64,000 nucleotides of DNA, taken from the NCBI GenBank assembly GCA_019055375.1, contig JAHQIW010005108.1, positions 1-64,000 on the forward strand, read 5' to 3'. How positions within the stretch are numbered: position 1 is the stretch's first letter; each line of letters opens with the position of its first letter. This document shows, one piece after another, positions 56,947 to 64,000 of the stretch. Under the pieces are notes generated by a model. The model was not told where the DNA came from. It ran no database searches and saw nothing but the letters and a program-made list of their open reading frames with translations. Origin of the DNA: Parelaphostrongylus tenuis. Its lineage: Eukaryota > Nematoda > Chromadorea > Rhabditida > Metastrongylidae. The translations under genes were made by a program, and so were the position numbers.

Positions 56947-57432
56947 TCAAAACAATAGTCTTATATACTGACTCAAATCAAGAGTGATAACGAGGCATTC
57001 CTCCCTGCGGTTTATGGTTGGATTGGTCGTATTAATCCAAAACGCTTCCAAGATCTTTCGCGCTAATGTTTTTTGCTCCTGCGCAAGAATGGTGACTTTG
57101 ATTTCAAAATAAACTGCGTCGTGCTTCTGTGCTCTATGCGTCCCTAGCGGAGTGTTTCGTCTGTTATGACGTTTGTCAGCTAGGTGTTCTTCTACGCGAG
57201 CATAGAGCAGCCTACCCGTTTCGCCAATATATTTATCGCTACACGCTTTGCAAGAGACTAGGTAGACTGTATCTACGCACATGCAATCACCGTCTCTGCC
57301 GTCAGAACATATTTTACAATCTTTCATCATACAGAGACGGTCATATAAGCGGTTGCAAACTAGTTGGCGTTTTAGAGTATTCGGTGGTATTTCAATAAGA
57401 GCCACCGATTGCTCTAAACCCGCCCTTTTCAA
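56947..57432 (-). pseudogene. PLE2 left: GIY-YIG endonuclease
   Basis: An open frame of 161 codons encodes the PLE endonuclease region: LKRQLVCNRLYDRLCMMKDC, CKICSDGRDGDC (Cys cluster), VYLVSCKACSDKYIGETG (GIY-YIG equivalent), ARVEEHLADKRHNRRNTPLG, and a C-terminal AFWINTTNPTINRREECLVI. This domain nicks target DNA in PLEs. The domain itself is uninterrupted here but is separated by a frame break from the RT, which is truncated. Confidence 0.88.
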
Positions 57433-57582
57433 ACAGAGTTTTATAGCTGTACTAATCTCATTTGAAAAGAACGGGAGGATAAACGAGACTTTCCTTTCAC
57501 TCGAGTTTTCGTTTGGAGGTGCATTATTTCCTCTAAACCTAAGCCGAGGGGTTACAAATTCGTATCCATTAGAAGTGTCTAT

Positions 57583-58165
57583 TTACCGAGCCAGGTTAAC
57601 GGATTCTACTCTCTGCTCCTCCCCGGTACATACATTGGCTGCTGTTCGAAACATATTTTTTACCAGCGCCTTCTTCGTATGTGAGGGATGAGAAGAGAGA
57701 TAGTGAACCAGGATATTCTCACTACTTGGCTTTCGGTACCACTTCGTTATGTAGCCGCTCTCAGTTAAGCCTATTTGCACGTTCAAGAATGGAAGCCAAT
57801 CGTCTTTTGGTATCTCACGGTTGAATCCTATATACTCTGACTGTTCATTCAACAATCTAAAACAAACATCTAGCTCCTCTTGAGTGGAACAGATAACCAA
57901 ACAATCATCTATATACCTACAGTAGAGTAATGGCCGGAGATCCATTACTGGTGCTTCCACTTTAGACTTAAAGGCAATCGCCAGGCTAAGTGTCAGTCGC
58001 TGCTCCATTGCAGCCCTCTTTGAGTATAATATTTCCCCCCATCTGAAGATTGAGCAGTCCAGGCACTCTTTTAATAGGACCATGAACTGCTCAATCAACA
58101 AAGCCGTACATGTTTACAGCTCCCTGGTGTTGTATCAGGAGCTCATGTGTGGCTTGTAATGGATG
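57583..58165 (-). pseudogene. PLE2 left: reverse transcriptase, 5'-truncated
   Basis: It starts within the region between motifs A and B (THELLIQHQGAVNMYGFVD) and continues through MEQRLTLSLAIAF (motif B region), LYCRYIDDCLVICST (YIDD motif C), WLPFLNVQIGL, and ILVHYLSSHPSHTKKALVKN. Motif A and everything N-terminal are missing because the copy ends at the head-to-head junction. Confidence 0.88.
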
Positions 58166-58167
58166 CC

Positions 58168-58631
58168 CGGCCATTACTCTACTGTAGGTATATAGATGAT
58201 TGATTTGTTATCTGTTCCACTCAAGAGGAGCTAGATAATTGTTTAAATTGTTGAATGAACAGTCGGAGTATATAAAATTCACTCGTGAGATACCAGAAGA
58301 CGAGTGGCTCCCATTCTTGAACGTGCAAATAAGTTTAACTGAGAGCGGCTGGTACCGAAAGCCAAGTAATAAGAATATCCTGGTTCACTATCTCACTTCT
58401 CATCCATCACATAAGAAGAAGGCGCTAATGAAAAACATGTTTCGAACAGCAGCCAATGTATGTACCGGGGAGGAGCAGAGAGTAGATTCCGTGAAACTGG
58501 CTCAGAAAATAGCCTTTTCTAATGGATACGAATTTGTAGCCTCTCGGCTTAGGTTTAGGAGAAATAATGCGCCTTCGAACGAAAAATTAAAAAAGGAAAG
58601 TCTCGTTTATCTTTCCGTTCTTTTCAAATGA
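58168..58631 (+). pseudogene. PLE2 right: RT C-terminal part
   Basis: The copy starts at LLYCRYIDD followed by a stop and frame shift, then reads LLNEQSEYIKFTREIPEDEW, LPFLNVQISLTESG, and ILVHYLTSHPSHKKKALMKN. It is 5'-truncated immediately before motif C. Confidence 0.85.
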
Positions 58632-58644
58632 GATTAGTACAGCT

Positions 58645-59058
58645 ATGAAACGCCATTTGAAAAGAGCGGGTTTAGAGCAATCGGTGGCCATTATTGAAAT
58701 ACCTCCGAATACTCTAAAACGCCAACTAGTTTGCAACCGCTTATATGACCGCCTCTGTATAAGGAAAGATTGTGAAGTATGTCCTGACGGTAGAGACGGT
58801 GATTGCATGAACGTAGATACAGTCTACCTAATCTCTTGCAAAGCGTTTAGCGATAAATATATTGGCGAAACGGGTAGGCCGCTCTATGCTCGCATAGAAG
58901 AACACCTAGCTGACAAACGTCTTAACAGACGAAACACTCCGCTAGGGACGCATAGAGCACAGAAGCACGACGGAGTTGATTTTGAAATCGAAGTCATCAT
59001 CCTTGCGCAGGAGCAAATAAACTTCAGCGCGAAGGACCTTGGAAGCGTTTTGGATTAA
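58645..59058 (+). pseudogene. PLE2 right: GIY-YIG endonuclease
   Basis: The frame encodes LKRQLVCNRLYDRLCIRKDC, CEVCPDGRDGDC, VYLISCKAFSDKYIGETGRP, ARIEEHLADKRLNRRNTPLG, and QKHDGVDFEIEV, then shifts before the C-terminal FWIN segment. It is 5'-truncated upstream and differs from the left copy at many sites, so the two copies are not recent identical duplicates. Confidence 0.87.
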
Positions 59059-59347
59059 TACGACTAATCCAACCATACACCGCATGAAAAAATGCCTCGT
59101 TATCACTCGTGATTTGAGTCAGTATATAAGACTATTGTTTTGATGGGTGAGGTGCATTACGAGCCTATGTGATTTCCTTCCGATGATCTTCACTTGGATC
59201 ATTCAGTGGAACACATATAAAAAACGGTGAGTATATTGAGAGTTGATTTTGTGCTTGATGCGATTAAAATCTAGGTCTGATGATTTTTTTCTAAAGGAGT
59301 ATTGGAGGTGTTTAACTGATGGGATTGCGGACAATTTGACCTTTCCA

Positions 59348-59383
59348 GGCTCTGGAGAAGGCGAACTGCCGAACCGTCAGCTG
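59348..59383 (+). ncRNA. PLE-type hammerhead remnant (PLE2 right)
   Basis: GGCT, CTGGAGA, AGGCGAACTGCC, GAACCGTC, AGCT. Same core changes as the left copy. Confidence 0.6.
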
Positions 59384-59454
59384 TGAAATAAAGTTTGATA
59401 TAACTCTCTGTGTTTTGCTTAAAGAAGAAAATCAGAAAGTAAAATCTCTCAGAA

Positions 59455-61310
59455 AAAATAGAGTAATACAACAGTAATTACAAGTAGTGGTAAGAAAATT
59501 CGTAGTCCAGAATGAAAGCTTATTTTTTATATTTCACATAGCTTACCCACCATGCTCCAGAATGTTGGCCGTTTTGCTCAGTTTCTGACCGCGAATTCGT
59601 AGCGATCGTTGCCGCCCATGTACGGCATCCCAACTCTTTTCACTCTTATCTGCTTCAATGCCCTCCTGAAAAAAAAGTATTTCTTCATTACTTGCACCAT
59701 GTTTCAATTCCTCGAAAAAAGCTCGTTCTCTGGTTTTTTCAGAGTTTCAATAGTCATTCAAGCGCTCAAATCACGAGACTTAGTCGTGCTTTATTTACAG
59801 AATGACCTTTTTATGGCGCTGCTAAAACAAAGATGAATCCGTGGTTCAGATACTGAACGAAACATCTTTCTGGGAATTTTAAAAGTCCTTGATTACAATA
59901 AATCCCAAAAATTTAGTGGTATACTTAATTTCTGAAATGGATAGTTTAATGGGCTGTCGCAGCCAAAGAACTGAGTTCCGCAAGCCGCGCGTATCAATTG
60001 TTTCCACATGTGGATGGGATGAATTTGTAACTTTCGCCGGGTGATCAAAAAAGTGCGCGCCGATTGCGAAACCAGGGCTGCTGGAATCTCTTGGCTGCTG
60101 CGGCGCAATAAGAAGTTTTTCTTGGGAACCAAGTATTTTCTTCGAGCTAAGATCTGAAGCACTGAACAATTTTTAAGTCTGAAGGAAGAGTTATGTAAGA
60201 GTTATGTCCAAGGAAGAAAAATGCTTGAGTGTGAAACATGATTTTATTTTTACTGTTACAAAGCAAAGAAAGGCATTTAGAAAATAAGATGTACCATTTG
60301 ATTTCTGGAATCTACGCGCTTTCGAATGATTATCAAACTCTAAAAGTCGGAAAGGCGTTTTTCTTAAGGATCGAAATAGGGTGCGGATCACTAGAATAAT
60401 CAAAATTTGCGAAAGTCTTTTTTTTTGGCTGGTATACCCCACAAAAAGTCTTTTTTGAAAACTTAGTGCACCATTCAAACTGTCGAAATTTCAGCTATCG
60501 AATTGTTTTTGGAAGTTCAACGGAAAAGCTTTTTTTAATATTGCGCTGAAAGACCAAAACTGAATTTCCGTTCCTCATGCAAAAATTTCTCGCTGACCAA
60601 AGCTTTTCCTTTCAAGTTTAAGAAATTATTTGATAGAATAGATCTCAAGGATTCCGATGGTCTATTTTATTGTGAATAGCGATCTTGTGTCACGCTGTAG
60701 CAGCAGAAAGAGGATTGGGCTTTGCAAAAGTGGAAATCTAGCATTGAGTGCGAAGCCTAATTTTCTTTTGATTCCTATGAAGCACTGAAAAATTCGTTCA
60801 AGAAATCAAAAACATCATTGGACTTCTTCAAATTCGATCTACCGCTTGGTTTTCATAACTATAAAAGAGAAGCCTTGGTCAGCGAGAAATCTTTTGATGA
60901 GGAGCAAACTATCATTTTTACTCTTTCAGAGCAATATCAAAGCCTCTTTGAAATTGAAATATACCATTCAGATTCTCTTAATTTGGGCTATCGAATGATT
61001 ATTTAAACATTGAAAACTATCAAAAATTACGTTGTTTCTTGATGGATCGAATAAAAGAGAGGATAGTCGAAGTCACCCATTTTTTGCGAAACCAATATTC
61101 TTTTGGCTCTTACAGCGCAATAGCAGGTCCGTTAAAAAAAATAAATTATCGAAGTCCTCATGATTTGATCTATCGAATGGTTAGTGCAACTTCGAAGGAA
61201 AAGCTTTGCTGAGCGAGAAATCTTACATTGATAAGCAAAATTTTATTTCTGTTCTTTCAGCGCGACAAGAAGACTTTTTTGAAGGTGAGGTATACCATTC
61301 AAGATCTTCT
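59455..61310. repeat. Diverged dispersed-repeat units
   Basis: Words such as ATCGAATGATTA, TACAGCGC, CTTTTTTGAA and CAGCGAGAAATC recur at roughly 150-200-base spacing in this stretch. This suggests an old tandem or repeatedly inserted non-coding repeat. No gene is recognised. Confidence 0.45.
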
Positions 61311-61317
61311 TTTTCAA

Positions 61318-61840
61318 ATTTCCCACTAGGTACGCACAGGACACAGACACGTCGGAGGATAATTTTGATGTAAAAGTAGATATTCCTGCACAAGACCCGT
61401 GAGACTTTGACGCGCGAAGTCCTTGAGCAGTTTTGGATAAATTCCAAAAAACCCGCTATGAATCGTAAAGATGAGTGCCTCCTAATCACATTGTTTTCGC
61501 GTCATATCTTGGATCGATCTTCACGGATCTGAGTCAGGCACACACCTCTCCCACGTAAAATTTAGCGCGCCTGGTTTACATATATAGTGGATACCATAAG
61601 AAAAAAACACTAGTCAAATCTAGCTGATTATTTTACGATTTAAAATTATTTAAATAAATTTTCTTTTCTTTTTTTCTTTCCCTTTTTTCCTTCTTTTCTG
61701 CCTTGGTTACGGAAGTGTTTGACTAAGTTGATGTAGGTCAGTCAGACTTTTTCAGGTCGGGCTCGGAGGAACTGCCGAGACGATAGCCGCTTATACGATC
61801 TCTATTGTATCATTTTGTACAAAATAAGCTTGTGTTAGAA
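61318..61840 (+). pseudogene. PLE3 fragment: endonuclease C-terminus and 3' tail
   Basis: The plus strand reads PLGTHR, then with frame changes DVKVDIPAQD, TLTREVLEQFWINSKNPAMN and RKDECLLIT, matching the end of the PLE2 endonuclease. Near 61755-61790 a very degenerate hammerhead-like segment (GGGCTCGGAGGA, GCCGAGACGATAGCC) occupies the expected place. Only this 3' end is present. Confidence 0.75.
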
Positions 61841-61844
61841 ATCT

Positions 61845-63020
61845 CTTCTGTACTGAAGCAAAGAAAATCACGGAATATTTCCTTCTTCATTCATTTCCCT
61901 GTTTTCAGAGAAATGACAGAGAAAAATGAGCTAAACATTGCAAAGGAGCTTCTTAAATTTTTCTCAAAATGAAAAGTTGGAAGGTTTAGTCCACCACTTA
62001 ATTTGGAGCGATTTCTACACGCAGTGAGATGTACAGCGATGAAGAACGACCAAAAAGGTATCGTGCAAACTCTACTTGACATAAGGTGAAGAGTTGAGGT
62101 AAGGATTCTTCTCAAACATTATATCAGAAAAACAGTGAATTTGTATGGATCAATGGCTTTTTGAAAGAAATCAAAAGCAACCTCTTTCGTAGTGCTACTG
62201 TCTTTGATTAAGATCTTCGAATATCCGTTTCAGACTCCCATCAATAGTGAGAGATGAGAACTCTTAGGGTGAAACTATTTTTTCCACTCTTGCAACACTC
62301 TGTAGACTTATTCGAAATACAAAAAGAGTTCCGGAGTCGCCAAGATTTACGCTACCAAATGGCTGCTTAAGGTCCAGTGGAAACCCGTCAACAAACTTTA
62401 GCCGAGCGAGCAACGCTTAACCAGTATGCAACATTACCTTACCTTCGTTGCTACAGCGCGATTAGAAAACTTTCTCAAAATCCACGCAGGTACTAGAAAT
62501 TTCGAGCTTTGAACTATCGAATACATACTATTCGTGCAGGTGAAAAACTTTCTGCAGCGGAAAAAGCCCTATTACTGAAAAGATAAATTGCTGACAGCAT
62601 AACTGTATGATGAGCAAGTTTTTTTGCTTTACACACCTTAGTTGCAGATTCGCCAAAGGAAAGGGAAGAGTGTGCACGAGAACGTGTACAGGAAGGAGGA
62701 GGCGCAGAGATCTCCAAAACGCGAACAGAAGTTTTTTCCGAAGACGAAAATTGGTGTTGGCTCTCGATTGCGGGAATTGTGGCCCGCATGACCTCCACAA
62801 GGCTATTGCAAAAAGTGCACGGAATCTGACATCGTCTCACAGGCAATCCACGTGAAATGAGGCGCTATCGCAAATGTGTCAATAGTGTTTTCACCAAACC
62901 CCTGCTCACTCACAAAATGATAGGAGCAGAACATCGAAACACTGGCTGTGGAGAAATATTCTTTGAGAACTCGACAAAAGGATCGGAAATACAGAAGACG
63001 ATGAATAAGAAGACACTAAA
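61845..63020. other. No recognisable feature
   Basis: A plus-strand frame at 62607-62855 (CTRTCTGRRRRRDLQNANRS, HDLHKAIAKSARNLTSSHRQ) overlaps a longer minus-strand frame. Neither has a recognisable domain. The sequence after 62860 begins to resemble duplication block 2 (ATCGCAAATGTGT). Confidence 0.4.
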
Positions 63021-63028
63021 TCACTAAC

Positions 63029-63113
63029 CTCATGATTGTCCCGTTTGGCCCTGACTCGTTTGGCGTTTGGTCCACATCGTCCACGCCATCACTTGCTGTG
63101 ATAAGTCAGGGTG
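63029..63113 (-). pseudogene. Exon-like segment E, copy 3
   Basis: On the minus strand an acceptor TCTCGTTCAG is followed by AP, a TGA stop, then LITASDGVDDVDQTPNESGP and NGTIMR, ending at donor GAG|GTTAGT exactly as in copy 1. The flanks (62860-63130) also resemble block 2. The stop codon makes it a likely pseudo-exon, unless it is an annotation of a non-coding repeat with splice-like edges. Confidence 0.4.
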
Positions 63114-63204
63114 CTGAACGAGAAAGTACATACTGTGCACAAGAATCATGTTCGTTGACAGTATTCTCAGGACGGAATCGATCAAAATTAATAGCCATTG
63201 ATTA

Positions 63205-63440
63205 GAGAGGAGTGGGGCGTGGTCGAATGGGTTGTGATGCCCGTCGCGGCACTGGGTGATCCTCACTTTGAAACAATCTCCGGCAGTCAATACGTCCCTA
63301 CGGAACTCCACAGCTAGGCTATCCTCAAACTGCAAGAAGATGCGCGCAACTGGTGCTCTACGCCGTTCAGAAAAGAAGGTGAAGAAACAAACTGCATGCT
63401 AGAAATGCTAAAATCCGCATAGTGAAAAAAGCACACTGTG
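63205..63440 (+). mobile_element. SINE-C copy
   Basis: GGCGTGGTCGAATGGGTTGTG (split here as GGCGTGGTCGAATGGG and TTGTG) forms the head, followed by the shared body (GGAACTCCACAGCTAGGCTA, TCCTCAAACTGCAAGAAGAT, GCATGCTAGAAATGCTAAAA). Plus orientation, moderately diverged. Confidence 0.65.
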
Positions 63441-63492
63441 AGACAAGAAGCAAATGCACTATAACAATCGAAAGAACACCTGGTTTTGCAGA

Positions 63493-63580
63493 TTTGACAG
63501 CGGAAAAAGCGCGATGGCATAGTGGCAGTGTTGCAAAACCCTATCCACGTACCGGCAAAGCGCGCTGGATTTGAAGCCGG
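63493..63580 (+). repeat. tRNA-like SINE head
   Basis: GCGCGATGGCATAGTGGCAG resembles an A-box region. A B box is not clear. Probably a SINE head. Confidence 0.35.
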
Positions 63581-63920
63581 TTTAAACTCGCGTTGCCCTT
63601 CTTCGTCCATTCACTGAGTTGGACTTTGTCAGTTGATTTATCAATATCGTTGCCGCTGTCGGCTTGTGACGAGTATAGACTCGAACAAAGATTGGTAATT
63701 TTCATAGGGACTACAGACCAAAATATCTCCCACATACTTGTGGACGGCATACGCGGCGAATGTGAAATGCATTCTCAATTTCAGTACTAAAGTGCAACGA
63801 AAAGTTTTCTCGGTGAACCACAAAACTAAGAATTTCCGAATTTTTTAGTAATTAGTGCTTTTTCCGCAGTGTTATGATATCACATATCTACCTAATAGAA
63901 TAGAGTGGTGAGCAAAAACA

Positions 63921-63992
63921 CGGCCTCAGGAGGAAACTGAACCAGTGTTTCATGCATACCGGGGACGTGCTACCACTACACCACCGAGGCAC
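63921..63992 (-). repeat. tRNA-derived pseudogene or SINE head
   Basis: The reverse complement has a seven-pair acceptor-like stem (GCCTCGG/CTGAGGC), a D-arm-like GTGTAGTGGTAGCAC and a B-box-like GGTTCAGTTTCC. The anticodon arm does not pair, so it is not a functional tRNA. Confidence 0.5.
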
Positions 63993-64000
63993 ATTTATGC

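Larger units (their letters stand above)
56595..59450. mobile_element. PLE2, head-to-head pair with 15-bp TSD
   Basis: Flanking 15-base repeats AAAGTAAAATCTATC (56595-56609) and AAAGTAAAATCTCTC (59436-59450) differ at one base. Inside are two 5'-truncated PLE copies in opposite orientation, meeting at about 58165 within the RT region. Both 3' ends point outward and each has a hammerhead remnant. A single duplication around both copies argues that the inverted pair was inserted in one event, as known for Penelope elements. The left copy extends to the ATGCCGAGGTTA terminal word; the right one stops earlier. Confidence 0.88.

Noticed and set aside
63921..63992. Functional tRNA gene
   Set aside because: The acceptor and D arms pair but the anticodon arm does not, so it is kept as a tRNA-derived repeat.

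Overview
This is nuclear DNA of a nematode, most likely a strongylid and probably a hookworm (Ancylostoma type). It is AT-rich with short, broken reading frames and no operons. Decayed RTE-like LINE fragments match C-terminal and linker motifs I recognise from hookworm RTE elements, alongside mariner-type transposase remains, tRNA-derived SINEs and Penelope-like elements (PLEs). The species is inference. No complete host gene is present. The window reads as intergenic or intronic sequence built from old segmental duplications and filled with transposable elements.

Layout. Block 1 (about 30-6700) is repeated in direct orientation at about 34620-41320. Block 2 (about 17215-20000) is repeated at about 26540-31190, where the second copy gained several insertions. 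Block 3 (about 7795-8330) is repeated at about 25420-25900. Block 2 holds two exon-like segments, one on each strand; the minus-strand one has a third copy near 63 kb. Between the blocks lie RTE fragments (11.0, 14.1-14.8, 48.1-48.4 kb), mariner remnants (11.5 and 23.0-23.9 kb) and three tRNA-derived SINE families. The right third is dominated by PLEs: fragments at 43.0, 44.8-45.1 and 61.3-61.8 kb, a 7.2-kb palindrome around a decayed PLE at 48.3-55.5 kb, and a head-to-head PLE pair at 56.6-59.45 kb flanked by a near-perfect 15-bp repeat.

The most interesting system is a set of small non-coding elements carrying hammerhead self-cleaving ribozymes (retrozyme-like). Family A (9977-10688) has one inverted and two direct type-I hammerheads, a 282-nt monomer and a perfect 13-bp target-site duplication; one element end falls within one base of a predicted cleavage site. 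Family B (6.7, 8.8, 24.7, 43.4 and 45.5 kb) has 316-320-nt monomers. Its better-preserved ribozymes have GNRA-type stem-II loops that vary while the stem keeps pairing, and one copy has another perfect 13-bp target-site duplication. Degenerate PLE-type hammerheads of a third design lie near the 3' ends of the PLEs and in a small palindromic insertion at 29.8-30.1 kb. Retrozyme and PLE insertions share head-to-head inverted copies and 13-15-bp duplications, suggesting that PLE-encoded reverse transcriptase plus GIY-YIG endonuclease mobilises the ribozyme elements. The PLE proteins visible here are all broken, so any active source would be elsewhere in the genome.
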